Of a DNA stretch of 64,000 bases, positions 1 to 7,932 are shown one piece after another. Origin of the DNA: a virus. The translations under genes were made by a program, and so were the position numbers. The notes under the pieces were generated by a model that saw only the letters and a program-made list of their open reading frames with translations, made no database searches and was not told where the DNA came from. Within the stretch, counting starts at the first letter, position 1; every line of letters begins with the position of its first letter. The stretch covers positions 1 through 64,000 of IMG/VR virus record IMGVR_UViG_3300046048_000227; one strand, written 5' to 3'.

Positions 1-90
1 CGCCAAAATTCCCCAACTACCCCCTTCATTGTGGCGCACGCGCGACCTGACGACACCTGACGATCTTCATTGGCACGCGCGCGTGCATAT

Positions 91-197
91 GCGCCCGCAC
101 GTTAAATCGAATCACGCGTGAATCTTACTCGCGCCCGCGCACGTTAAATCGTATCACGCGTGAATCTTATCCGCGCCCGCGCACGTTAAATCGAAAC
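91..197. repeat. Tandem ~41-bp repeat, three copies
   Basis: Three near-identical units start at 91, 131 and 173 (the last is truncated). Each begins GCGCCCGC(GC)ACGTTAAATC and the full units contain the palindrome ATCACGCGTGAA. There is no coding potential. The repeats lie at the head of a GC-rich control region and could be protein-binding iterons or part of an origin; neither can be shown from sequence alone. Confidence 0.8.
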
Positions 198-232
198 AAT
201 TATGCCGAAATTTTTGTCCTTCCCAGACAAGA

Positions 233-320
233 CTCACGCGCGCGCGCTAATATCGAAAACACGCCACGCCACGATTCTACCCTACGCCAGACACCTTCAC
301 GCGCGCGCTAATATCGAAAC
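233..320. repeat. Pair of GC-alternating direct repeats
   Basis: A block reading TCACGCGCGCG...CTAATATCGAAA occurs at 233-259 and again at 298-320. It consists of alternating CG dinucleotides followed by TAATATCGAAA. It shares the flavour of the repeats at 91-197 and is probably part of the same control region. Confidence 0.7.
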
Positions 321-524
321 GTGGATACTGGACACGATCAGTCCTATTGGGTCAATCTACCCAACAAATATTGGGTAAATGACCCTACAAACATTTGTTC
401 TATTGGGTAAAATACCCCAATTTTTAGCTTTCAACATTGGTCTCTATAACCCAATCTGTCAACATATTGTCAACCTTTTGTACTGGGAAAATACCCCAAT
501 CGGACAATGTTTACCCAATTTGCC

Positions 525-554
525 TTGACACCAATTTTCTGCGACTTCTTTATA
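525..554 (+). promoter_or_regulatory. Candidate sigma-70 promoter
   Basis: TTGACA at 525-530 is followed after 18 bases by TTTATA (549-554). It lies between operator-like sites upstream of the gene at 693. The -10 box is only a fair match. Confidence 0.35.
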
Positions 555-608
555 TGAAGGGAAACGGCAAATTTGAGAGTAAAATCAAAAATTGGGTAAA
601 ATGCCCTA

Positions 609-637
609 TTGACTTTGTTCGAAAAATTTGGGACAAT
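609..637 (+). promoter_or_regulatory. Candidate sigma-70 promoter
   Basis: TTGACT (609-614), 17-base spacer, GACAAT (632-637), 55 bases upstream of the start codon at 693 and overlapping the last operator-like site, as expected for a repressed promoter. Confidence 0.4.
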
Positions 638-692
638 TGTGGCATCAAGTTTTTTCACCCAATTCAGCGGCATTGCCGCAAGGAGATATAAC

Positions 693-1127
693 ATGTCCCA
701 GCACGAGATCGCAATGCAAATCCGTAACACGCTCGAAGGCATCGGTATTACCGATGACGCGACCATCGCCAACGCTATCGCGTTAGCATTCGTACAGGCG
801 GTCACAGCATCCCCCGCCTCCGCATACACGACGCCAAAGGCGTCAACCCGTGAAGAAGCTGTGAAGAAGGATGCTCTAAGCATCGCGGCGGAGAAGCAAC
901 GGGCACGCAAGCAAGCGCAAAAAGAATCCGCACCCGTGCTCGTGGAAGGCACGGTAGCACGCAAGGGACTCTCGTACAAGCTTGTTGACAAGGTCGCTAA
1001 CGTCAAGAAACAGTGCGTTATGCCCACATGCCGAAAACTGCGAAAAGGTCGCTCGCGGTTCTGCCCCGTGCACACGAAAGCAAACTTTGCACACAAGTGT
1101 GAGACTGGCAATAGCATTGACGACTAG
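693..1127 (+). CDS. Unknown phage protein with C-terminal Cys/His cluster
   Basis: The 144-residue product is not recognised. The ATG at 693 is chosen because AAGGAG lies 9 bases upstream; a longer reading frame from 609 has no ribosome binding site. Residues 50-95 are Ala/Lys/Glu-rich and probably helical. The last 40 residues carry Cys-x4-Cys and a CPVH motif that could bind zinc. It stands alone, directly behind the operator-like array at 347-665 and followed by a hairpin, so it may be a separately controlled regulator; that is inference. Local GC content is higher than in most of the window. Confidence 0.8.
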   Translation: MSQHEIAMQIRNTLEGIGITDDATIANAIALAFVQAVTASPASAYTTPKASTREEAVKKDALSIAAEKQRARKQAQKESAPVLVEGTVARKGLSYKLVDKVANVKKQCVMPTCRKLRKGRSRFCPVHTKANFAHKCETGNSIDD

Positions 1128-1144
1128 ACACCACACGCACACAC

Positions 1145-1168
1145 AAGCCCCCGCTCATGCGGGGGCTT
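1145..1168 (+). terminator. Strong hairpin after the first gene
   Basis: A 10-bp perfect stem AAGCCCCCGC / GCGGGGGCTT with a TCAT loop, 17 bases after the stop codon of the 693-1127 gene. No T-run follows, so it is a terminator-like hairpin rather than a textbook one. Confidence 0.6.
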
Positions 1169-1185
1169 AGTCGCGTGTATACCTA

Positions 1186-1219
1186 TGCACATTTAGTCTA
1201 AATTTAGACTGCATGTGCA
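1186..1219. promoter_or_regulatory. Extended palindrome, operator copy 1
   Basis: AGTCTAAATTTAGACT (1195-1210) is a perfect 16-bp palindrome flanked by TGCACAT and ATGTGCA, making a 34-bp dyad. It is the best of six copies of this element in the window (others near 5194, 11757, 26986, 50412, 56976). Confidence 0.7.
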
Positions 1220-1779
1220 TGGTATCCACATCGACCTGATCTTTACAATCCGCATAGTAGGTGCGCTCGAATCCCACCCCCTAACAGGTGGCGGCGAGTG
1301 TAGCAGGTGCGTGTATGTCGCTTAGCGTGACCGCGAGTACTGGGCGTGGCGGGCGGGCGAGATACGATAACAACTAAATAGCATGTGAGTAAGTTTCCTG
1401 ACCACGCGTTCCTTGCTCATATGTGCATATGCTTAGTAGGTGCGCTCGATATGCCGAGCGTGTGACAAGTACTTGCGCCCCTGGCGGGCGGGCGGGATGA
1501 GTGAGCGAATCGCATCCCACTACCTGCTGGCGGGGTGGCGGGGTACTTTCCAGAACTGGGTGGCGACGGGCACGCAGTAGTCACGACAAAACGTGTATGG
1601 CGAATTGAGCACGCATGATGAGCGTCCGCACTATGATTTCCCGCTATCCGTATCCGATCTTCTAGCAGGTCGAGCGACAAAACTTATGACAAGTGATAGT
1701 GGGTAGTGGGCACGAGATCATCAGAGACCCCTAACGGGCTTACGTGGTACGTCACGTTCGCGGTGCTGTAAACAAATTA

Positions 1780-1807
1780 TTGACTAGCATGTGTTATTAG
1801 CGATACT
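1780..1807 (+). promoter_or_regulatory. Weak promoter candidate ahead of the small-gene run
   Basis: TTGACT (1780-1785) with a 16-base spacer to GATACT (1802-1807). The match is modest. It lies 230 bases before the first small gene at 2040. Confidence 0.3.
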
Positions 1808-2039
1808 AGCACGACGCCACGCCATAAAGACCATGTGGCTCACAGGAAAGCTACCAGATAACGCAAGGCAGTAAGGCGACAATGCCATAGCACGTGCTAC
1901 CAGTCACCTAGCAGGATGCGATTATGGCGTGTGTGCGACACAGTTATTCCAGAAAGTCATAACGCATATGTGACCTGTTAGGTGGGTGGAATAGTGCGCC
2001 CTACCCACACACAGAAAACATAACACACAGGAGAGTGAC

Positions 2040-2246
2040 ATGAACATAGCTAATAGCGGGTACGAGTATGATGATTCTTCGGCAATACATCGAGTGTTCA
2101 CGAATGAGTATGATGACTACTTGTTCGTAGACGACATTGACCTAGCAGTAGCCACGCAAGCGGGTGAGATCGTCGTTGATGACAATGGCGATTACGTGTT
2201 TACGAGTCGTGGTGCGTTTATTACCGCATCACACGCTTTAGACTAA
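2040..2246 (+). CDS. Small acidic phage protein
   Basis: 68 residues, not recognised, rich in Asp/Glu/Tyr with several DD pairs. GGAG lies 8 bases before the ATG. It opens the long run of small genes; a DNA-mimic-type acidic protein is possible but unsupported by any family match. Confidence 0.7.
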   Translation: MNIANSGYEYDDSSAIHRVFTNEYDDYLFVDDIDLAVATQAGEIVVDDNGDYVFTSRGAFITASHALD

Positions 2247-2307
2247 CAACTAGTAGGGCGCACTCATCCACTCACCTAGTGAGTGAGATTATATAGCGAG
2301 GTGTAGA

Positions 2308-2463
2308 ATGACTAAGATATTTACAGTAGCAGGCTTGATAGTTGTGTTGTTGGGGGCATTGAGCATGGCGGGGTATATTGCCGTGTTTAGTGGTGCGTTT
2401 ACGCAAGTAGGCGCGGTAGTAATCGGCGGTTCTTGCACATTAGCAGGAATCATGGCGCAGTAG
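2308..2463 (+). CDS. Small two-helix membrane protein
   Basis: The 51-residue product has two hydrophobic stretches (about residues 5-25 and 32-48) separated by a short polar turn. The upstream GAGG is weak. Position between other small genes and clean membrane character support a real gene. Function unknown. Confidence 0.6.
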   Translation: MTKIFTVAGLIVVLLGALSMAGYIAVFSGAFTQVGAVVIGGSCTLAGIMAQ

Positions 2464-2681
2464 TACCAGTTGGCAGAAATTTTCAGCGGGTACGTTGTCG
2501 GGGGGTCGCGGGGGCTTTTGCCCTGAAAGGAACTGCTCGATTTTCACCCCCCGATAGCGTATCCAACAAACCGCGCCCCCCTATGGGCTGGCGGGAGTAT
2601 AAACCGCTCCCCCGTACTGGGTGGCGGGAACATAGTGTGCTGTCCAGTAGTGTGCGGCACACAGTATACGGGAGAACAAGC

Positions 2682-2873
2682 ATGAACAAGAGAATTTGGA
2701 AAGTAGTGCTCACAACTGAGCCGTATTTGGGTTCGGTTGTGCGAGTGTGGCGGAATGACGGTCTGCCACCGCGGGTGTATGTAGGTTATCGGCATTGGTA
2801 TCGCATGGAACGTGTAACACAGCGGTACGCATACAATCAAAGTAGGGTTATTACTCGTACTATGGGAGCATGA
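2682..2873 (+). CDS. Small basic phage protein
   Basis: 63 residues, rich in Arg, Tyr and Trp, unknown. The ATG at 2682 follows GGAGAA by a normal distance; the longer open frame to 2433 has no binding site and covers TGGCGGG-rich spacer. The next gene begins two bases after its stop. Confidence 0.65.
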   Translation: MNKRIWKVVLTTEPYLGSVVRVWRNDGLPPRVYVGYRHWYRMERVTQRYAYNQSRVITRTMGA

Positions 2874-2874
2874 C

Positions 2875-3072
2875 ATGAAATCATATAGAGAGTTCTATAC
2901 ACGCAGAATACGAGAGGATAGCGTGTACATCGACAAATTGCACGACAGGATGGAGAATGCCACTGACGTTGAGCAGGCACGTGCAATATCCCGACAGATA
3001 GAGCGTGGCGAGAAGATGCTGGAGCGTTGGTGGAATGCCCTTGCTGATTGCATCTTATTAGGCATTGAGTAG
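2875..3072 (+). CDS. Small charged helical protein
   Basis: 65 residues with alternating Arg/Glu pattern typical of a long helix or coiled coil, ending in a short hydrophobic tail. GGGAG precedes the ATG. It resembles in composition the products at 3448 and 3655, but I see no clear sequence identity. Confidence 0.7.
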   Translation: MKSYREFYTRRIREDSVYIDKLHDRMENATDVEQARAISRQIERGEKMLERWWNALADCILLGIE

Positions 3073-3084
3073 GGAGTGAAAAAC

Positions 3085-3435
3085 ATGAGAACTTTTATTC
3101 GGTTGTACAGCCTATTCCGTACTGGGTATTTTAGTACTGTTCAGGTGATAGTGCGTGAAGAGATTATCGACAAGTCGTTGTTGGATGTGTTGTGCGACGA
3201 ATTTGATGGTTATGGGTGGGAGATTGCTGAGATGTATGCGGACACAGCGTTTGTCTCGTCAGAGAGTCATGGCGTTGACGGGCGCGAGTGTTATGGGCGT
3301 TTGTGGGCGTTTCCACCCCACACCATCCAGTACCAGAAGAACATAGTCAATAGCACGATAGCTAAGGGCGTGCTATGTGGTGAGTTGGAAAGTGAACCCT
3401 TACGTCAATGGTTAGTCAAGCAAGGTTATCTGTAA
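3085..3435 (+). CDS. Unknown phage protein
   Basis: 116 residues from the ATG at 3085, preferred over a GTG nine bases earlier because AGGGAG is then correctly spaced. Mixed composition, no domain recognised. Part of the co-directional small-gene run. Confidence 0.75.
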   Translation: MRTFIRLYSLFRTGYFSTVQVIVREEIIDKSLLDVLCDEFDGYGWEIAEMYADTAFVSSESHGVDGRECYGRLWAFPPHTIQYQKNIVNSTIAKGVLCGELESEPLRQWLVKQGYL

Positions 3436-3447
3436 GGAGCGTGTAGT

Positions 3448-3651
3448 ATGACCACCATAGCAGAGCACGGAGAAAACATACGTCGCTTGAGTACGAAGTT
3501 CGAGTTGATTCAGGCACGTATCGACAAGCTGGACGAGCGTTGGATTATATACACGCTTGAGATGGCACAAGGCGAGATCATGGTACAGCTATTCGATGAG
3601 TTGTATCAGGTGAATCAGCTATTATGTGCACGCTTAGACTTGGGAGTGTGA
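3448..3651 (+). CDS. Small coiled-coil-like protein
   Basis: 67 residues with a heptad-like pattern of Leu/Ile and charged residues. AAGGAG sits 12 bases before the ATG. It is followed after three bases by a second gene of similar size and character (3655), suggesting duplicated or paired small helical proteins. Confidence 0.7.
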   Translation: MTTIAEHGENIRRLSTKFELIQARIDKLDERWIIYTLEMAQGEIMVQLFDELYQVNQLLCARLDLGV

Positions 3652-3654
3652 GAT

Positions 3655-3870
3655 ATGCCTATTACTGGAGAGTTGGTGCTTATACAGGCACGCATTGTAA
3701 AATGGGGGAGTCAGATCGACGTTATTGATGAGCGCATGAAGCGCACGCACACACTCAAAGCACGAAAGGCGTTGGATGAGCGCAAGTATTATCTCATGTG
3801 TGCGATAGCGGAGCAGGCATGGAAGATCAACAAGGTGCTAGAGAGCCTCCCCTGCGAGGGTGGCGGGTAG
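3655..3870 (+). CDS. Small coiled-coil-like protein
   Basis: 71 residues, helical and charged; shares an IQARI-K-D-ER pattern with the product of 3448, so the two may be diverged paralogues. It ends in CEGGG. Unknown function. Confidence 0.7.
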   Translation: MPITGELVLIQARIVKWGSQIDVIDERMKRTHTLKARKALDERKYYLMCAIAEQAWKINKVLESLPCEGGG

Positions 3871-3987
3871 GATTGGTGGCGACGCCTTCCCGTCGAGCGT
3901 GGCGGGAAGGTATCTCTCTAGTAGGGAGCATTTATGCTCAAGCGGGTATAAACACCTGTTTGAACGGCAGTTATGGGAGCATGTAAC

Positions 3988-4356
3988 ATGAACACACTAG
4001 AAAGAGTAGCACATTTGAACAAGCTAATCGCGGCTAACGTCCAACGACTAAGCGAGTCTTTCGGTAACAAAAACATCCCGCAGTCAAGCGTGGCGGACTG
4101 CTATGCTGCGCTGGAAACTTACCGCAGTGAGCGGATGCACTTACTATACAGGGAGCATGAGTACGTGCTAATACTCATTGATCCTGACGGGGGTAAGAAG
4201 GTTATCGCAGAATTTAACAGCATGTACAATGCTTACGAGTACATGGATAACTTTGAAGAACTGCTCGATCCTAGTAAGTACGAGCGGACTAATGTACGTA
4301 CTATCATCACAGTCGATGGGTATGTGCGCCAGATTGAAGAACGGGAGGCAATATGA
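3988..4356 (+). CDS. Unknown phage protein
   Basis: 122 residues. The N-terminal half is helical and charged; the C-terminal half alternates hydrophobic and polar residues like a small alpha/beta domain. GGGAGC precedes the ATG. Its stop overlaps the next start (ATGA), implying coupled translation. Confidence 0.75.
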   Translation: MNTLERVAHLNKLIAANVQRLSESFGNKNIPQSSVADCYAALETYRSERMHLLYREHEYVLILIDPDGGKKVIAEFNSMYNAYEYMDNFEELLDPSKYERTNVRTIITVDGYVRQIEEREAI

Positions 4357-4475
4357 AGGGTGCAATTTGTATCTTAGCAGGGTTGGCGGCAGGCATTGTA
4401 GTCGCCTTTGCAATCAATGCAATCGTAAAGATCATGGCAGTTATATACATGGCTGTGGTCGCGGGAGGTATGTGA
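4353..4475 (+). CDS. Small hydrophobic membrane peptide
   Basis: 40 residues, almost entirely hydrophobic with Gly/Ala/Val/Ile, one or two membrane passes. It overlaps the previous stop by four bases and shares an A with the next ATG, and GGGAGG precedes it. Such peptides are common in phage accessory regions; function unknown. Confidence 0.6.
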   Translation: MKGAICILAGLAAGIVVAFAINAIVKIMAVIYMAVVAGGM

Positions 4476-4774
4476 TGGGAAAGTGGATTAGATTACGCAA
4501 CAAGACCGTGGCAAAGAAGATGTGGCGTGCTGGCAAGACAGTAGGGTTGCTGGCGTGCAACCTGCGCTTTGGGGGGATGATGGGGCAACCATGCCCTACT
4601 AAGCAAGCGGACTATGTTGAGCACTTGGAGTGCATGGATTGGCAATCTATCTATCCTGGGTGCACCATCGAAGAAGCAGCTTGGCGCAGTATGTATAATA
4701 ACTGGCAGTACTATAACGCCAACAGTGAGTGTGGTTACTACGCACACTATTACTTGGAGGTGAAGGATGAGTAG
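4475..4774 (+). CDS. Unknown protein, Trp/Tyr/Cys-rich
   Basis: 99 residues from the ATG at 4475, which sits behind GGGAGG and overlaps the previous stop. The N-terminus is very basic; the rest has six Cys and many Tyr/Trp. No domain recognised. Confidence 0.7.
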   Translation: MGKWIRLRNKTVAKKMWRAGKTVGLLACNLRFGGMMGQPCPTKQADYVEHLECMDWQSIYPGCTIEEAAWRSMYNNWQYYNANSECGYYAHYYLEVKDE

Positions 4775-4922
4775 TGTAGCATTGACTTTCCTTGGGCTTG
4801 GGTGTATACTGGCGGGACTATTCGCCTGTGATTGGAGAGACACGCGGTACTCAATACTGCGCTTCCCATTAGCGGTGGCGGGAGCACTACTGGTGTGCGT
4901 CGCTATCATAACGTTACCTTGA
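4767..4922 (+). CDS. Small two-helix membrane protein
   Basis: 51 residues with two hydrophobic segments separated by a charged loop (DWRDTRY). The start overlaps the previous gene by eight bases and GGAGG lies 10 bases upstream. Similar in layout to the 2308 product. Confidence 0.65.
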   Translation: MSSVALTFLGLGCILAGLFACDWRDTRYSILRFPLAVAGALLVCVAIITLP

Positions 4923-4947
4923 AAGTATCTTACCCTAGGAGGGTACA

Positions 4948-5190
4948 ATGAAAAAGTTTACCGTATTGACTAACAATGATCTTGAACGAGCACGCACTAC
5001 GAGCATAAATCGCAAGAGCGTGCGGATAGAGCACAAGGGCACGAAGTTATACGTGCCTGTGCTACCATTGCCTAGTGGTAGTAAGCCAGGACATGTAGGC
5101 TGGAGAACACGAGCCTTAGCAGAGCAAGTGTTTGATACCACTGCTAGTATCAATAAAACCCGCATACTACGAGTGGCGGGAATGCTTTAA
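4948..5190 (+). CDS. Small basic protein
   Basis: 80 residues, unknown, Arg/Lys-rich. Good AGGAGG upstream. It is the last gene before the palindrome at 5194, so it may end a transcription unit. Confidence 0.75.
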   Translation: MKKFTVLTNNDLERARTTSINRKSVRIEHKGTKLYVPVLPLPSGSKPGHVGWRTRALAEQVFDTTASINKTRILRVAGML

Positions 5191-5193
5191 GCG

Positions 5194-5209
5194 AGTCTAA
5201 ACTTAGACT
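5194..5209. promoter_or_regulatory. Palindromic operator copy 2
   Basis: AGTCTAAACTTAGACT, one central mismatch from the perfect copy at 1195. It lies 4 bases after the stop of the preceding gene and just ahead of a hairpin (GGTGCGT/ACGCACC, 5216-5235) and the gene at 5256. Confidence 0.7.
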
Positions 5210-5255
5210 AGGTAGGGTGCGTGTAACAACGCACCTTACCCATAGGAGATATAAC

Positions 5256-5537
5256 ATGTACTACACATTAGTATATTCATTTTGCAGGAAGGTTAGTACG
5301 TTGTACGTCATCGACGGAGAACTTACGTTTGATCAAGCCATAGACAAGTTAGATGAGATATTCTTAGCTTATACTAAGTGTGCTTGCTGTGGTGAGAGGT
5401 GGAAGTCTTGGCGAGTAAATAATCCTACCGAAGTAGTCAACATGACACATGTGCTACCCGCTAGCACTGTGGTCTATTACAGTGAGATAGGCAGGTTTGT
5501 TTTTGCGCGTCTTGTGCGCAAGGAGAGTGAAGAATGA
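5256..5537 (+). CDS. Unknown protein with CxCC motif
   Basis: 93 residues. The ATG at 5256 follows AGGAG at normal spacing; a longer frame from 5217 runs through a hairpin and lacks a binding site. Residues 43-46 read CACC, a possible metal or redox site. The stop overlaps the next start. Confidence 0.75.
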   Translation: MYYTLVYSFCRKVSTLYVIDGELTFDQAIDKLDEIFLAYTKCACCGERWKSWRVNNPTEVVNMTHVLPASTVVYYSEIGRFVFARLVRKESEE

Positions 5538-5722
5538 ACGAGTACATGATAGTACTACGACCCAACGGCAAACTAACACATATCCCAGGTGCACGAACAG
5601 CAACGTTTGTTGATCGTGTACTTGGGGGTGATTGGAAGGCTTGCCTATTAACACAAGCAGAGAGCGTAGAGCAAGCGAAGGTACGATTTGAGCAGGTGCA
5701 CAAGGAGCAAGATCATGGATGA
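5534..5722 (+). CDS. Small unknown protein
   Basis: 62 residues, mixed alpha/beta composition, preceded by AAGGAG. It overlaps both neighbours, and its last codons contain the ribosome binding site of the radical SAM gene, so the two are probably translated together. Confidence 0.7.
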   Translation: MNEYMIVLRPNGKLTHIPGARTATFVDRVLGGDWKACLLTQAESVEQAKVRFEQVHKEQDHG

Positions 5723-6938
5723 GATCATACTATGCCAAGTGAGTACGGAGTTGATACAGCCAATCAATACAACGCTGGAATACTATCAGCGCGCGTATGG
5801 CTATATGGACGGGTATCATATACCGTCCAAGCACTTCATGGAGATACCGCTATGGATTGCAGTGGTGGCAGGTAAGCTACATAAGTATACACCAAGATTA
5901 CACATCGTACAGAACGTAGAAGATACAGTGAAGTACCTGAACAAGCAAGACTCAGACGTACCAGTACTGTTTAGTGTGCTTGATGTGAACAAGCATATCA
6001 TTCGTAGCATAGTGGATGAGGTAGACAGTCGCAGAATAATCTTAGGCGGCTATGTAGACCCTGAGTACTTCTTGTTCTACGACAACGTAACGTGGTTAGA
6101 TAGTGTCGATGAACTGTCAGGTGAGTTCCAGTACTACGATCATGCCGCGGCACCAGATTACACACTATTCAAGTGGATGTGGACAGTGCCACGATTGACC
6201 TTGAGCAAAGGATGCCTGCATAGCTGTAAGTTTTGCAGTGTAGAGCGGGTGCTAACTAGCATGTCAACGCTGGAGATAAACCAGCAAGTGACAAACATGA
6301 GAGGACTCAACTTCAAGCTTATGTACATAGACGATAAGACGTTTGGGCAGTCGTCTAATTGGAGATTGCTACGTGCAATTTACGAGGAGATAATTGCCTA
6401 TAACCCTGAGTTTATGGGGTTCATTGTACAAACAACTGTACCCTACGCAGTGAAGTACATACGTGAGTGGGTGGAAGACTACCATGTACTGCACGTAGAA
6501 GTGGGCGTCGAAGTACCGAGCGACAAGTTTCTGGAAAAGATGAACAAGCCATACCGTATGAATAAGCTCAACAAATTGATAAATATAGTACGTGAGCTTG
6601 TACACATGGACGAGTACAAAGTAGGGTTCATTCCTAACCTGATCTTTGGTATGCCAGACGACGATTATGTATCCACGTACCGTTGGGTGCGTAGTTGTCA
6701 GGACATTATCAGCTTTGTTAATCCATACGTGCTAAGTTATTACTCAAATGCTAAAGGGGATATAATAGGCGATGAGCAAGAACGCGGTGCACAAGACAGC
6801 AACGAGAACACCACAGATAGAACGTGGCTGTCACCTATGGAGCAGAAATTAACCGAGGTGTTCATGTACAAAATACTCAACCACACATTACTCAATCTGT
6901 CATTACGAGCAGACGAGGTAGGCGTAAAAGTAGTGTAG
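5715..6938 (+). CDS. Radical SAM enzyme
   Basis: 407 residues. Cys167, Cys171 and Cys174 form the CxxxCxxC motif (within KGCLHSCKFC) that in the radical SAM family binds a 4Fe-4S cluster and cleaves S-adenosylmethionine. About 160 residues precede the motif and look like a Rossmann-type domain (IILGGYVDPEYF), as in cobalamin-binding radical SAM proteins, but I do not see the DxHxxG cobalamin motif. The ATG at 5715 is chosen for AAGGAG eight bases upstream. Substrate unknown; modification of tRNA, of a nucleobase or of a small molecule are all possible. It is by far the largest gene in the small-gene run. Confidence 0.88.
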   Translation: MDEIILCQVSTELIQPINTTLEYYQRAYGYMDGYHIPSKHFMEIPLWIAVVAGKLHKYTPRLHIVQNVEDTVKYLNKQDSDVPVLFSVLDVNKHIIRSIVDEVDSRRIILGGYVDPEYFLFYDNVTWLDSVDELSGEFQYYDHAAAPDYTLFKWMWTVPRLTLSKGCLHSCKFCSVERVLTSMSTLEINQQVTNMRGLNFKLMYIDDKTFGQSSNWRLLRAIYEEIIAYNPEFMGFIVQTTVPYAVKYIREWVEDYHVLHVEVGVEVPSDKFLEKMNKPYRMNKLNKLINIVRELVHMDEYKVGFIPNLIFGMPDDDYVSTYRWVRSCQDIISFVNPYVLSYYSNAKGDIIGDEQERGAQDSNENTTDRTWLSPMEQKLTEVFMYKILNHTLLNLSLRADEVGVKVV

Positions 6939-6990
6939 TAACCTACCACCACAACATAACATAACCCTTAGTTACTGGAGGATAATATGG

Positions 6991-7068
6991 ATGCTTACGT
7001 TAGGTGACATTATCGTAGAGCGTTTTGTCATAGAGAAAACAAAGCACATACGTCCAGCAGGAGAGTGA
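6991..7068 (+). CDS. Possible 25-residue peptide
   Basis: A short frame (MLTLGDIIVERF...) with GGAGG nine bases upstream of the ATG, ending three bases before the next gene. It could be a leader peptide or chance. Confidence 0.35.
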   Translation: MLTLGDIIVERFVIEKTKHIRPAGE

Positions 7069-7071
7069 GAC

Positions 7072-7497
7072 ATGTTAGTATACAGATGGGAAGTAATCAC
7101 AGGAGAAGGGTGCTTTATGGCAGGAATTACCTCATGGTTTAGCAATAAATCACAGTACTTGTACCGTAAGTGGATGAGTACAGTCCACGACAAACTACCA
7201 TACCCGCACTATGTAAGTTGGCGAACACCACAAGGTAGGGATGTTCCGTCAGTAAACAGGTACTTCGATAAGGTGTGCCAGTACACGGCAGACTACACAT
7301 ACAGATATGCTTTTAGTTCTATGGAGCAACTACGTGAGTATATGCCTAAGAATTGGGATAAGTACCTGCTTGAGTTTGGTTGCCACCTAGTATCATACTG
7401 GGTGGATGCGGATGAGGAGGATGGGGGATTACTAGTATCCGACTCACAAGTGGTATTCCTAGAAGATTATGCAGAGTTTATCGAGGAGATAATATAA
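7072..7497 (+). CDS. Unknown phage protein
   Basis: 141 residues, rich in Tyr, Trp and acidic residues. GGAG precedes the ATG. Its stop overlaps the start of the next gene (TAATG). No domain recognised. Confidence 0.75.
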   Translation: MLVYRWEVITGEGCFMAGITSWFSNKSQYLYRKWMSTVHDKLPYPHYVSWRTPQGRDVPSVNRYFDKVCQYTADYTYRYAFSSMEQLREYMPKNWDKYLLEFGCHLVSYWVDADEEDGGLLVSDSQVVFLEDYAEFIEEII

Positions 7498-7931
7498 TGA
7501 GTAGCGTATTCGATAGAATGGCAATGGAAGAACATGTAAGGGATGCTGGCACATGGTACGATGTGTACAGTGAGAGATATGCCAACGAACTTGTTGGCTT
7601 AGATGATGGTGAATACCCTGCTACCGTGGGTACTCCTGGCGCAGACGATGAATACTTCATGGAGGACTATGATGATGTGCACTGTGTGCACGGTGCATTC
7701 ATAGGATACCCTGGAGGGGCTGATTTTATGTGTGGTCTGTGTGAGAACGGACAGGTATTCCCAAAGCAGGATAGAAAGTGGGAGTTACACATATACGGTA
7801 GAATAGTATGGACAGTATACAAGCAGGAGGACACAGCAAAATGGGATAGTTTGATCGCCTTATGTAAGAAGGAGGACGTATCTTACAACATTATTCAGCA
7901 GGAATATACATGGTGGGACACGGAGGAATAG
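7497..7931 (+). CDS. Unknown acidic protein
   Basis: 144 residues, very acidic in the first third. A CVHGAF...CGLC segment (about residues 62-82) is a possible zinc-binding site. It overlaps the previous gene by one base. Confidence 0.75.
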   Translation: MSSVFDRMAMEEHVRDAGTWYDVYSERYANELVGLDDGEYPATVGTPGADDEYFMEDYDDVHCVHGAFIGYPGGADFMCGLCENGQVFPKQDRKWELHIYGRIVWTVYKQEDTAKWDSLIALCKKEDVSYNIIQQEYTWWDTEE

Positions 7932-7932
7932 C

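Larger units (their letters stand above)
347..665. promoter_or_regulatory. Cluster of TTGGGTAAAATACCCCAA-like operator sites
   Basis: Near-palindromic sites resembling TTGGGTAAAATACCCCAA lie at about 347-364, 370-389, 402-421, 481-500 and 592-611, with half-sites (ACCCAAT) near 449, 511 and 657. They surround two candidate promoters and sit directly upstream of the gene at 693. The arrangement suggests a repressor or replication-protein binding array; the binding protein is unknown. Confidence 0.6.
1171..2039. other. Gene-free stretch of ~870 bases
   Basis: No credible reading frame is present. The stretch holds an extended palindrome (1186-1219), a duplicated TAGTAGGTGCGCTCGA (1255-1270 and 1434-1449, both preceded by ATGTGCAT), several TGGCGGG words, and a weak promoter candidate near 1780. 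It precedes the long run of small genes that starts at 2040, so an early control region is plausible. Confidence 0.6.

Noticed and set aside
91-197. CRISPR array
   Set aside because: Units follow each other without unique spacers of constant length, and no cas genes are present.
470-1117. 215-codon minus-strand open frame over the first gene
   Set aside because: It lies opposite the 693-1127 gene and the operator array, has no ribosome binding site and no phage-like product pattern.
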